Notes under the pieces: model-generated
Database searches by the model: none
What the model was told of the DNA's origin: nothing
Seen by the model: only the letters and a program-made list of their open reading frames with translations
Program-made: the position numbers and the translations under genes
Assembly: GCF_900009265.2 (NCBI RefSeq)
Contig: NZ_LR735009.1
Location: 170,476-234,475, forward strand
Source: Planktothrix paucivesiculata PCC 9631
Lineage (GTDB): Bacteria > Cyanobacteriota > Cyanobacteriia > Cyanobacteriales > Microcoleaceae
Direction: 5' to 3'
Length of the DNA stretch: 64,000 bases
Shown: in pieces, positions 44,392 through 52,395 of the stretch
Position numbering within the stretch: the first letter of the stretch is position 1
Layout: every line of letters starts with the position of its first letter

Positions 44392-45483
44392 TCAGGCGAT
44401 CGCTAAAATCTTTTCCCAATTATTTCCCAACCATGACTGTCCCTCTTTTATTGAGCTAAAACCCAAACTTCTGTATATATTCAAAATTAATGTTACTAAT
44501 AACGAGAATTTTCCGGCTACGTCTATGCCTTTTATTCTTGATTTATCTTCATTAAAATTCACATCTTTGACCCAATGTACTTGATTTTCAATTAACCAAT
44601 GTGCTTTAATTTTTTCTGCAAATGTTTTCGCACTTAATTTCTGACTACTAATATAATATAAAGTCTCATTATATTCTTGATCACCCCGAAAACCCGTTCT
44701 TTCTACCTGAATAAAACTTTGAAGATGAGGATAATTTTTATGGTTGACATTTTGGCTATCAAATACTGATACTTTTCTGCTAATATTTCGCCCATGACTG
44801 ACATCTTTTTCTTCATATACCGTTAAAGGTTTTTCGATTTCTGCTAAAATCTTGATCCGATTGTGCAATTTAATTTGATTCCCTTTTACCGTAATTAAAT
44901 AATTATTTTTGCTCTCAATTATTGCCTGAGTTGTTTCCTTACTACAATGGAGAGCATCGAGGGTAAATACTTTATTTAATAACCCGCATTTTTCTATCAT
45001 AGACAGAACTTTAGCGTTTTCAGAACTTTGTTTACTTTCAAAACTTTCCGATTTAATTACTAACTTTGTTTCTTGACTAAACCAAGATACCATAATTAAC
45101 ATATTTTGTTTCTGATTTTCATAGTTAGTCAGGGTGTTTTTTAAAGATTTTCCATCGATCGCAATCCAATCAACGCCTTCTTGTTGCCAATAATATTCCT
45201 GGACTATTGACTGAAAAACCAACTGAATTTCTATTGAATTTATTCCGAGCATTACTCGTCTTATGGTACTATAAGACGGCAATTTTTTAGTGTTAGTTTC
45301 TAATAATTTAATTAGCTTATTTTCTTCATTTTTTCTAAAATTATCTATTTGCTTATAAGTAACATTGCCAGTTAGCAGTGCTAAAACAATGATAGTCAAC
45401 ACTACCCATAATTCATGTCTTTTACCACGATTTTTCCGAAAATCCTTGACTAACTTCAGTTGTTCGATTATACTGTTTAACAT
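44392..45483 (-). CDS. ISAs1-family transposase
   Basis: 363 residues, full length for the family. DDE residues are visible: Asp in WIAIDGKSLKN, Asp in FTLDALHCSKET and Glu in WLIENQVHWVKDV. N-terminal DFRKNRGKRHELWVVL matches the family start. No internal stop, so it may be active. Upstream, 45499-45514 and 45532-45547 form a 16-bp perfect hairpin (aataaaagtgatcttt) inside the element, ~16 bp before the start codon, which could limit expression by readthrough. Confidence 0.92.
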   Translation of the reverse strand: MLNSIIEQLKLVKDFRKNRGKRHELWVVLTIIVLALLTGNVTYKQIDNFRKNEENKLIKLLETNTKKLPSYSTIRRVMLGINSIEIQLVFQSIVQEYYWQQEGVDWIAIDGKSLKNTLTNYENQKQNMLIMVSWFSQETKLVIKSESFESKQSSENAKVLSMIEKCGLLNKVFTLDALHCSKETTQAIIESKNNYLITVKGNQIKLHNRIKILAEIEKPLTVYEEKDVSHGRNISRKVSVFDSQNVNHKNYPHLQSFIQVERTGFRGDQEYNETLYYISSQKLSAKTFAEKIKAHWLIENQVHWVKDVNFNEDKSRIKGIDVAGKFSLLVTLILNIYRSLGFSSIKEGQSWLGNNWEKILAIA

Positions 45484-45498
45484 AGTTTTTTAAAATCA

Positions 45499-45547
45499 AA
45501 TAAAAGTGATCTTTCTTTGATTTTACCAAAAAAAGATCACTTTTATT
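45499..45547. promoter_or_regulatory. 16-bp inverted repeat upstream of transposase
   Basis: Arms aataaaagtgatcttt (45499-45514) and the exact complement (45532-45547) enclose a 17-base loop between the IS end and the transposase start. Likely a hairpin that blocks impinging transcription or translation, as in many IS elements. Confidence 0.5.
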
Positions 45548-47967
45548 TTCTTTTTTACCCCCGACAATGAAAACACCCTGCTTAAAAAAGGGGGTTCTGA
45601 AGTTTCCGGTTCCCCCCTTTGATAAGCAGGGGTTAGGGGAGGTGGAGTAACAATAAATACCACAAACCGATCGCTTAAAATATACCATTCCAAAATGGCG
45701 GTATTGTCCCCCGTCAACGCTTGAATATCGCTAAAGGGGATGGGTTGAACCTTTTGGGTGAGGCGGAAATCACCGTCAATGGGCGTAATATCACGGGTAA
45801 TGAGGTCGTCGAGTTGTTGCCGCAGTTCGTTGAGACGGCTACGGTCTGGGGGTGGGGTTTGCAGGGCTGCGATATTGGGGCTACGTTCTCCGGTTGTCCC
45901 GTCCCCAAAGCGGTTGCGGGTGCGTTCTTCGATTTCCAGGCGGCGTTGTTCGGTTTCGATGTTTCGACGCAGACGGTCGAGTTCATCGAGGACGGTTTGG
46001 GGGATATCCCCTTTGGGGTAAAGGTCACGGGTTGCCAACAGTTCAACGAGGTTACGGGTTTTGCTGCGTTCAACATATTCTATGGCGGCGGTATAGTTTT
46101 TCAGTTCGATGCAAACTTCCACCATTCGTTGATAAAGATCTTGCCATTCTTCGGCTAATTTCTGTTTATCCGCATCTCCCCCTTTAACAATTCCCGCCCG
46201 TATTTCTTCGACGGTTTCAATGGCATTATAAAAAGTATCATAAGCTAATTGCCATTGTTGAGATTTTTGATAAGCCAGTCCTAAATTAAATGATGTTCCT
46301 AGATAATTGTAAGGAAATGCTGCACGGGTATAAATTTCTAAAGTGGCTTGAGATGCTGCGATCGCCGATTCCATATTATCGGCTTTTTCCCCTTTGATTC
46401 TACCATAATAGGCACCAGCCAGATTATTTTGAGTCATTGCCCAATCTTCAGGGAAAGCTGCACGGGTATAAATTTCTAAAGCGGCTTGGTAGGCTGCGAT
46501 CGCCTGTTCAATATTCTCGGCTTTTTCCCCTTTGATTCGATTCTTATAGGCAATAGCCAGATTATTTTGAGTCATTGCCCATTGTTGAGGAAAAGCTTCA
46601 CGGGTATAAATTTTTAAAGCATCTTGGTAAGCTGCGATCGCCCATTCAATATCATCCGCTTTTTCCCCTTTTATTCGATCCGAATAGGCAAGAGCCAGAT
46701 TATTTTGGGTGGCTGCCCAATCTTCAGGAAAAGCTTCACGGGTTCTAATTTTTAAAGCCGATTGGTAAGCTGCGATCGCCCGTTCAATATTATCGGCTTT
46801 TTCCCCTTTTATTCTTTTATAATAAGCAAAAGCCAGATTATTTTGAGTGTCTGCCCATTTTTGAGGAAAAGCTTCACGGGTTCTAATTTCTAAAGCAGCT
46901 TGGTAAGCTGCGATCGCCTGTTCAATATTATCGGCTTTTTCCCCTTTGATTCGATCCTTATAAGCACCAGCCAGATTATTTTGAGTTTCTGCCCATTCTT
47001 CAGGAAAAGCTTCACGGGTTCTAATTTCTAAAGCCACTTGGTAGGCTGCGATCGCCTGTTCTATATTATCAGCTTTTTCCCCTTTTATTCGATTCTTATA
47101 GGCAACAGCCAAGTTACTTTGAGTCATTGCCCATTGTTGAGGAAAAGCTTCACGGGTTCTAATTTCTAATGCAGCTTGGCAGGCTTTGATCGCTTGTTCA
47201 ATATTATCGGCTTTTTTCCCTTTTATTCGATCATTATAAGCACCAGCCAGATTATTTTGAATGTCTGCCCATTTTTGAGGAAAAGCTTGATAGGTTCTAA
47301 TTTCTAAAGCCGATTGGTAAGCTATGATCGCCGATTCAATATTATCGGCTTTTTCCCCTTTTATTCGATTCCAATAGGCAATAGCCAAATTATTTTGAAT
47401 GGTTGCCCATTGTTTCGGAAATGCTTCACGGGTATAAATTTCTAAAGTGGCTTGGTAGGCTGCGATACTAATTTCTAAATTGTTCTTTCGACTTCCCAGG
47501 GGAAACTGTTGGATTAAATCACCAAAATTGACAATATCTGCGGCAATATAGGTAGCTTTTTCTACGGGAAATTCTTTAAATTTAGCAATTGCCCACTTCG
47601 TTAAAATATCGGCTAAATTTTCATCAAGTTTATCGAGATTTTTGGCAAGTAGGGGATAAACAATTTGAGGATTACCTCCACTTTCTGAAACGGCTTGCAA
47701 AACTTCCATTAAAAAGTTTGAATAATCTTCAGGGGAATTCGTTTTACCTAGCAAAGTCGATAATTGTTCTGCTAAATTGATTAAAAATTCCGCATCTTGT
47801 TGTCTTCCGTCTTCCTGCAATTGTTGGGATATTGCTAATAAAACCTGTAGGAAATCTTGATCCAGTAATTCTTGATTGTCCTGTAATATTTGCGATTCTT
47901 CGCCACTGGGACAGGCGAGAAGATTGTTAATTAAAGTTAGATAGGCGTTGAGGCGTTGTTCGTTCAT
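45523..47967 (-). CDS. TPR protein, CHAT-type, truncated by MITE and IS insertion
   Basis: 814 residues as read now. After a helical N-terminus (~150 residues) come eight near-identical 46-residue TPR-like units (NNLAIAYKNRIKGEKAD core), then the linker typical of CHAT proteins (YVERSKTRNLVELLATRDLY) and the first strand of the CHAT region (ILEWYILSDRFVVFIVTP). From about residue 776 the frame runs into MITE-like DNA and then into the IS end, closing with KKKIKVIFFW. The catalytic CHAT His and Cys are missing and no CHAT sequence is found beyond the IS, so this is a degraded gene. CHAT proteins are caspase-like peptidases; activity is lost here. Confidence 0.85.
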   Translation of the reverse strand: MNEQRLNAYLTLINNLLACPSGEESQILQDNQELLDQDFLQVLLAISQQLQEDGRQQDAEFLINLAEQLSTLLGKTNSPEDYSNFLMEVLQAVSESGGNPQIVYPLLAKNLDKLDENLADILTKWAIAKFKEFPVEKATYIAADIVNFGDLIQQFPLGSRKNNLEISIAAYQATLEIYTREAFPKQWATIQNNLAIAYWNRIKGEKADNIESAIIAYQSALEIRTYQAFPQKWADIQNNLAGAYNDRIKGKKADNIEQAIKACQAALEIRTREAFPQQWAMTQSNLAVAYKNRIKGEKADNIEQAIAAYQVALEIRTREAFPEEWAETQNNLAGAYKDRIKGEKADNIEQAIAAYQAALEIRTREAFPQKWADTQNNLAFAYYKRIKGEKADNIERAIAAYQSALKIRTREAFPEDWAATQNNLALAYSDRIKGEKADDIEWAIAAYQDALKIYTREAFPQQWAMTQNNLAIAYKNRIKGEKAENIEQAIAAYQAALEIYTRAAFPEDWAMTQNNLAGAYYGRIKGEKADNMESAIAASQATLEIYTRAAFPYNYLGTSFNLGLAYQKSQQWQLAYDTFYNAIETVEEIRAGIVKGGDADKQKLAEEWQDLYQRMVEVCIELKNYTAAIEYVERSKTRNLVELLATRDLYPKGDIPQTVLDELDRLRRNIETEQRRLEIEERTRNRFGDGTTGERSPNIAALQTPPPDRSRLNELRQQLDDLITRDITPIDGDFRLTQKVQPIPFSDIQALTGDNTAILEWYILSDRFVVFIVTPPPLTPAYQRGEPETSEPPFLSRVFSLSGVKKKIKVIFFW
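45581..45645. repeat. MITE-like repeat, major part (split by IS)
   Basis: With 44131-44155 this forms a ~90-bp element having imperfect inverted ends (cctcccctaacccctgctta; agatccccctaaatccccct). Similar elements are widespread in cyanobacterial intergenic DNA. It encodes the aberrant PPLTPAYQRGEPETSEPPF tail of the truncated TPR protein. Confidence 0.65.
46310..47480 (-). repeat. Eight 138-bp tandem coding repeats
   Basis: Units repeat every 138 bp (for example gattatttt at 46422 and 46560) within the TPR-CHAT gene. They are more alike in DNA than needed for the fold, a sign of recent unequal exchange. Confidence 0.85.
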
Positions 47968-48368
47968 GGTTAGGGGTGGGAAATAGAGGAGATAGAGATT
48001 ATTTTAAAAACGATTAGGCCGTTTATTCGGCGTGTCCTGGGAACTATTAGTCATAACCCTAACTCCCTAATGCAAGTCTGGTTAAATTATACCTCAACAG
48101 GGAGTTCAGAAATCGGGTTTCTTCCTTAAATCTGGGTGAGGATAAAAAGATTGTTGTAGAAACCCGGTTTCTAGTCTAGCTCAACAGGGAGTTCAGAAAC
48201 CGGGTTTCTTCCTTAAATCTGGGTTAGAATACAAAGATTATTGCAGAAACCCGGTTTCTAGTCTAGCTCAACAGGGAGTTCAGAAACCAGGTTTCTTCCT
48301 TAAATCTGGGTTAGGATACAAAGATTGTTGCAGAAACCCGGTTTCTTGGAGTTTAGGCTGTGATATCC
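47968..48368. other. 401-bp intergenic region dominated by an 87-bp tandem repeat
   Basis: No gene seen. 48093-48346 is the tandem repeat; the rest is the upstream region of the TPR gene. Confidence 0.7.
48093..48346. repeat. 87-bp tandem repeat, three units
   Basis: Units start at 48093, 48180 and 48267 (ctcaacagggagttcagaaa). Each contains gaaaccgggtttct and gaaacccggtttct, near-perfect palindromes, so each unit can fold into hairpins. No spacer variation, so it is not a CRISPR array. Confidence 0.85.
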
Positions 48369-48650
48369 TTAATAAACTTCGTCATGAGTTCCAATATTAA
48401 TCAGTAAAATATCTTCTTCTCCTGTGTCTTCATTGCTCACAAAATTAAACACAATGCGACAATCATAATCTACAATACAAGACCAAGCCCCCGCTAAATC
48501 TCCTTTTAATTTATGTGTTCTCAAGATAGGATTAAAAGGTTCCCTTTCTAACAATTTTAATCTTTCTGCAATCCTTGCTTTCAACTGAGGATTCTTCTTA
48601 ACTGTAGCTTTAAGAGCGCGTTTAAAAGCCGATGAAGTAATTAAATTCAT
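48369..48650 (-). CDS. RelE/YafQ-type toxin (mRNA interferase)
   Basis: 93 residues, RelE/ParE superfamily. Segments: SSAFKRALKATVKKNPQL at the start, THKLKGDLAGAWSCIVDYDCRIVF and LLINIGTHDEVY at the end, with the C-terminal His-Asp-x-x-Tyr pattern of ribosome-dependent YafQ/RelE RNases. Its start overlaps the stop of the 70-residue gene (ATGA), the classic antitoxin-toxin coupling. Likely functional. Confidence 0.87.
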   Translation of the reverse strand: MNLITSSAFKRALKATVKKNPQLKARIAERLKLLEREPFNPILRTHKLKGDLAGAWSCIVDYDCRIVFNFVSNEDTGEEDILLINIGTHDEVY

Positions 48651-48859
48651 TCATCTAAATCCGCCATTAACTCATCTACCGTAACTTTTTGCGTTTTTCC
48701 CTGCTTATATTCTGCATGAGCCTCGGCAATACTGGCGGCAATTTCCTTTCTCCTTTTTTCTCCTAATCGTTTTTGGAGAATTTCAATTAAAAAATCTTGC
48801 TCTAACTCAGACAGAGATTCTGCCATTTCTAAAACTTGATTAAAATTGGCTTTTTGCAT
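48647..48859 (-). CDS. Antitoxin of RelE-type module
   Basis: 70 residues, acidic and helical (LSELEQDFLIEILQKRLGEKRR; KVTVDELMADLDE at the end). The C-terminal tail is typical of an antitoxin wrapping its toxin. It overlaps the toxin start by 4 bp. A similar antitoxin type is frequent in cyanobacteria. DNA-binding type not clear. Confidence 0.82.
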   Translation of the reverse strand: MQKANFNQVLEMAESLSELEQDFLIEILQKRLGEKRRKEIAASIAEAHAEYKQGKTQKVTVDELMADLDE

Positions 48860-48865
48860 AATAGG

Positions 48866-49072
48866 TTAATTGATTGTATTTTGACTTAGAGTTCCTCTAA
48901 CTAACTCAATTTGCTGTTTTAATTCCTCCCAAGACACCTCCTCCTCATCCTGACGCGCATGAGCTACCAACACATCATAGAAATCTTCCCACAACTCACC
49001 CCACTCTGCTAAATCAATTAATACCGCCTGCTTTTCCCCCGCCTCATTCACAACAAATTGAATCCCTTTCAT
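48866..49072 (-). CDS. Small antitoxin-like protein (Phd-like start)
   Basis: 68 residues from the ATG at 49072, which has a good aagga 9-10 bases upstream; a TTG 18 bp earlier is open but lacks this. MKGIQFVVNEAGEKQAVLIDLAEW resembles cyanobacterial antitoxins that begin like prevent-host-death proteins. It lies 6 bp before the second antitoxin gene, so three genes form one transcript with one recognisable toxin. It may be an extra antitoxin or a relic of a second module. Confidence 0.7.
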   Translation of the reverse strand: MKGIQFVVNEAGEKQAVLIDLAEWGELWEDFYDVLVAHARQDEEEVSWEELKQQIELVRGTLSQNTIN

Positions 49073-49187
49073 CGTTTTTTTCCTTAGCAATGAGAATAAC
49101 TGCTATTTTAACCAAACAAAGCTGACTCGATGTTTATGAAACCCAAAACCATCAAGTTGTTAGATGTGTTCGCTCTCACCTTAGATA

Positions 49188-50078
49188 TTAAAACAAAGGT
49201 TTAATTCCTGCTAAATCCAAAATTTTAGGAATTAAATCTTCCCGTTTAACCGCCATAATATGTACCCCATGACAGAGTTCTCTCGCTATTTTAACCTGTT
49301 CCGATGCGATTAAAATACCTTCTTCTAGGGGGTGTTTAGACTGTTCTAAACGATCAATAATTGCATCAGGAATACAAACCCCAGGAACATATTTATTAAT
49401 AAATCGAGCATTTTTAGCAGATTTCAATAAAAATATTCCAGCTAAAATCGGCTTTTTACTACTATCAGCAATTTCAGTCATAAATTGATCGAATCGATCA
49501 AAATCAGTAATTAATTGACTTTGAAAAAACTGCGCCCCCGCTTCTATTTTACGTTCAAATCGACTTTTTAACCCTGACCAACTGGAAGATTGGGGATCAA
49601 CAGCCGCCCCCGGAAATAAATCCGTGGCGCCATCGGGTAGGGTTTTATTATTCCAATCTTTACCTTGATTCAGTTTATCAATTGCTTGTAATAATCGCAC
49701 AGATTCTAAATCAAAAACCGCCTTAGCATCGGGATGATCTCCAGCTTTTACCGGATCACCAGTTAAGGCTAAAACATTTCTAATTCCTAACGCCTGGGCT
49801 CCTAATAAATCCGCTTGTAAACCAATGCGATTGCGATCGCGACAAGCCAATTGATAAATCGGTTCTACCCCATGATGCAATAAAATAATTGAAGCGGCCA
49901 GGGAACTCATTCCTAAAACAGCCCGACTCCCATCGGTAATATTAACCGCATGGACTCGACCTTTGAGGAGTCTGACCATTTCAATCATGTGGCTAGGGTC
50001 TGCGCCTTTGGGGGGGGCGACTTCCGCCGTTACAATAAATTCATCTAAAGTTTGACAAGCAGTGCGGAAACGATTCAT
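49188..50078 (-). CDS. Methylenetetrahydrofolate reductase-family protein
   Basis: 296 residues, FAD-binding TIM barrel. Features: FIVTAEVAPPKGADP (catalytic Glu), AVNITDGSRAVLGMSS, GIRNVLALTGDPVKAGDHP (the strongest family motif), FFQSQLITDFDRF and PILAGIFLLKSAKNARF. It would reduce methylene-THF to methyl-THF for methionine synthesis. It differs slightly from E. coli MetF (for example APPKG in place of FPPKT), as do many cyanobacterial versions. Symbol withheld for that reason. Confidence 0.88.
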   Translation of the reverse strand: MNRFRTACQTLDEFIVTAEVAPPKGADPSHMIEMVRLLKGRVHAVNITDGSRAVLGMSSLAASIILLHHGVEPIYQLACRDRNRIGLQADLLGAQALGIRNVLALTGDPVKAGDHPDAKAVFDLESVRLLQAIDKLNQGKDWNNKTLPDGATDLFPGAAVDPQSSSWSGLKSRFERKIEAGAQFFQSQLITDFDRFDQFMTEIADSSKKPILAGIFLLKSAKNARFINKYVPGVCIPDAIIDRLEQSKHPLEEGILIASEQVKIARELCHGVHIMAVKREDLIPKILDLAGIKPLF

Positions 50079-50195
50079 TCTTAAAGTTTAAGGTGGTTTT
50101 TCAAAGGTTAATGTTTAGAATTTGTAGCCCGGTTGAAAGTTCCTGAATCAGATCATCAAATAGGGATGATCAATTAAAATTCATCGGAATTAAAC

Positions 50196-51203
50196 TTATA
50201 AAGGTCGGGAATATCCCATGGCTTCCTTAACGCGAGTTAGGGTTTGATTAGCCACCACTTCGGCTTTTTCTCGACCGTTTTTTAACACCGATTCTAAATA
50301 GCTTCTATCATCCATCACCGCTTTATATTTTGCTTGGATGGGTTGAAGATTTTCAATCAGAGTTTCTGTGAATAAAGGTTTAAATTGACCCCATCCCATA
50401 TCCTGAGCTTCTGCTGCAACTTCTGCTTTAGTTTTACCCGCTAAAATTCCATAGAGCATCAATAAATTATGACATTCTGGACGGTCTGGATCATCAAAGG
50501 TTAAACCGCGAACTGCATCGGTTTTACAGCGTTTAATTTTTTTAGTAATTGTATCAGGATCATCTAATAAATTAATCCGACTTAATTCGGAGGGATCGGA
50601 TTTTGACATTTTGCGAGTCCCATCGCTGAGACTCATTACCCTAGCACCTTCGGGACGAATTAAAGGGTCGGGTAATTTTAACAAAGTCTTTCCTTTTCCA
50701 AATAAATGATTAAACCTGACGGCTAAATCTCTGGTTAATTCCAGATGTTGTTTTTGATCTTCCCCGACGGGAACTTTATCCGCATCATAAAGCAAAATAT
50801 CCGCCGCCATTAATACGGGATAATCGAGTAAACCAACACTGACATTTTCCCCCTGTTTAATTGCTTTTTCCTTGAACTGAATCATATCTTCTAACCAATT
50901 CATTGGGGTGATACAATTCAGGAGCCAGGCGAGTTCAGTATGGGCGGAAATATGGGACTGAACAAAAATTGTAGAATAGGCTAAATCAATGCCACAGGCT
51001 AAATAAAGGGCGGCAATGGTGTAGGTATCGGTTGCTAAGGTGGCAGGATTATGGGGGACGGTAATGGCGTGTAAATCGACAACACAGAAGAAGTTATCGT
51101 ATTGCGCTTGATGGTCTACCCAGTTGCGAATTGCACCTAGATAGTTGCCTAAATGTAGGTTTCCGGTCGGTTGTACTCCAGATAGAACTCGCTGTTTACC
51201 CAT
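50196..51203 (-). CDS. trpS: Tryptophanyl-tRNA synthetase
   Basis: 335 residues, bacterial class I enzyme. HIGH-type motif PTGNLHLGNYLGA (His17) and KMSKS at residues 198-202 are intact, with AADILLYDADKVPVGEDQKQH between. Its start codon is only 3 bp from the start of the divergent potassium-channel gene as drawn, so the two share or overlap promoters. Confidence 0.95.
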   Translation of the reverse strand: MGKQRVLSGVQPTGNLHLGNYLGAIRNWVDHQAQYDNFFCVVDLHAITVPHNPATLATDTYTIAALYLACGIDLAYSTIFVQSHISAHTELAWLLNCITPMNWLEDMIQFKEKAIKQGENVSVGLLDYPVLMAADILLYDADKVPVGEDQKQHLELTRDLAVRFNHLFGKGKTLLKLPDPLIRPEGARVMSLSDGTRKMSKSDPSELSRINLLDDPDTITKKIKRCKTDAVRGLTFDDPDRPECHNLLMLYGILAGKTKAEVAAEAQDMGWGQFKPLFTETLIENLQPIQAKYKAVMDDRSYLESVLKNGREKAEVVANQTLTRVKEAMGYSRPL

Positions 51204-51206
51204 AAG

Positions 51207-52100
51207 ATGATATTAACTGAACTTAATACTCTATCTTGGCACGAATGGGATAATATGGTTAAAAAATTGAAGCATCGTGTGTTTCTGCTTTTAGAGACGA
51301 AGGAACACCAACACCCGTTAGGCCGATTTTTTAAATATTTTTTAATCTTTTTAATTACCTTAAATACTCTAGCGGTTGGTATTGAGTCGATGGATGAAAT
51401 ATTTAAAGTTTATAAAACGAGTTTACTTGTATTTAATCAGTTTTCGCTGGGGGTTTTTACCTTGGAATATATATTAAGGGTCTGGTCATGTACGATCCTT
51501 AAAAAATATCGTCATCCGGTTTGGGGAAGGCTAAAATATATGTTAACTCCCCTAGCAATTATTGATTTAATTGCTTTTTTACCCTTTTATTTTCCTTTTG
51601 ATCCCGGCAATTTTCAAGAGATGAAACTCTTGCAATTGACTCGCTTTTTACAAATTTTAAAATTAGGTCGTTATTCCCAGGTCACTCAAATTTTAACCGA
51701 AGTTATTAGACTGCGAAAAAAGGAATTAATCTTAACGTTAGATATGGTAATTTTTTTATTAATATTTTCAGGAAATTTAATTTATTTTGCCGAACATGAA
51801 GCACAACCGGATAAATTTCCCCATATTCCGGCGTCAATGTGGTGGGCGGTAATTACCTTAACAACGGTGGGTTATGGAGATGTTTATCCTATTACTCCCA
51901 TGGGAAGATTATTAGGGGGTATTTTAGCGTTATTAGGAATTGGACTTATTGCCTTACCTGCGGGGATTATTGCCTCGGGTTTTACGGAAGTGATTGCCCT
52001 GAATCAACGAGGAAATAAAACCATTGATCCTAAAATTTGTCCCCATTGTGGTAAAAATATTGATCAACCTCTGGAACATTCTAGGGATCTTGATCATTAA
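51207..52100 (+). CDS. Six-TM voltage-gated-type potassium channel
   Basis: 297 residues from 51207; an inner ATG at 51255 (MVKKLKHRVFLLL) is an equal or better start because the first would leave only 3 bp to trpS. Six helices, a selectivity filter TTVGYGDVYP, and a poorly charged S4 segment (RFLQILKLGRYSQV), so voltage sensing is doubtful. The C-terminus has a small zinc-knuckle motif CPHCGKNI, an oddity for this family. Likely plasma-membrane K+ conductance. Confidence 0.88.
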   Translation: MILTELNTLSWHEWDNMVKKLKHRVFLLLETKEHQHPLGRFFKYFLIFLITLNTLAVGIESMDEIFKVYKTSLLVFNQFSLGVFTLEYILRVWSCTILKKYRHPVWGRLKYMLTPLAIIDLIAFLPFYFPFDPGNFQEMKLLQLTRFLQILKLGRYSQVTQILTEVIRLRKKELILTLDMVIFLLIFSGNLIYFAEHEAQPDKFPHIPASMWWAVITLTTVGYGDVYPITPMGRLLGGILALLGIGLIALPAGIIASGFTEVIALNQRGNKTIDPKICPHCGKNIDQPLEHSRDLDH

Positions 52101-52164
52101 TTGATTTTGCGGTTATGATTGAAAAGGTTTAATCGAATTTTGCTAAAATAAAGGAGGTTTAATC

Positions 52165-52395
52165 ATGGGACTAGAACGTAAACTATTTAGAGGAATGTTT
52201 GAACAAACAGAAACGGTCGAATTGAGACAAATATGTTTTACTCCCAGTCGCATTTTTGAACCTGGACATTATATTGCTGGAGAGTTACCCGATATTGCTT
52301 TTGATATGGGTTTAGTGGATAAATTACCCCCAGTTCGGGGCAAAAGTGCCGAAATTAGTCAACCCTATTCTGATGATATTCAACATGATCAATGA
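52165..52395 (+). CDS. Small hypothetical protein upstream of bioF
   Basis: 76 residues. [25 protein letters not shown] and [21 protein letters not shown] show no known domain. An aaaggagg sequence lies ~10 bp before the ATG, a strong ribosome-binding site, which supports translation. It overlaps the bioF start by 11 bp, so coupling is likely. Function unknown. Confidence 0.68.
   Translation: MGLERKLFRGMFEQTETVELRQICFTPSRIFEPGHYIAGELPDIAFDMGLVDKLPPVRGKSAEISQPYSDDIQHDQ

Larger units (their letters stand above)
44156..45580 (-). mobile_element. ISAs1-family insertion sequence
   Basis: About 1425 bp. The ends form terminal inverted repeats: cagggggttttcatt at 44156-44170 and its near complement aatgaaaacaccctg at 45566-45580. 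It encodes one transposase (44392-45483). Flanks are cttaaaaag at 44147-44155 and cttaaaaaag at 45581-45590, a probable target duplication of about 9-10 bp with one length change in the A run. The element sits inside a MITE-like repeat. Confidence 0.8.

Noticed and set aside
45422-45688. Minus-strand frame of 88 residues across the IS end
   Set aside because: It spans the transposase start, IS end and MITE-like repeat; no protein logic.
45714-46187. Several frames on both strands inside the TPR-CHAT linker
   Set aside because: Overlap a clear coding frame and show no domain; GC-rich stretch creates open frames by chance.
48093-48346. CRISPR-like regular repeat
   Set aside because: Three contiguous 87-bp units without unique spacers and with internal palindromes; not a CRISPR array.
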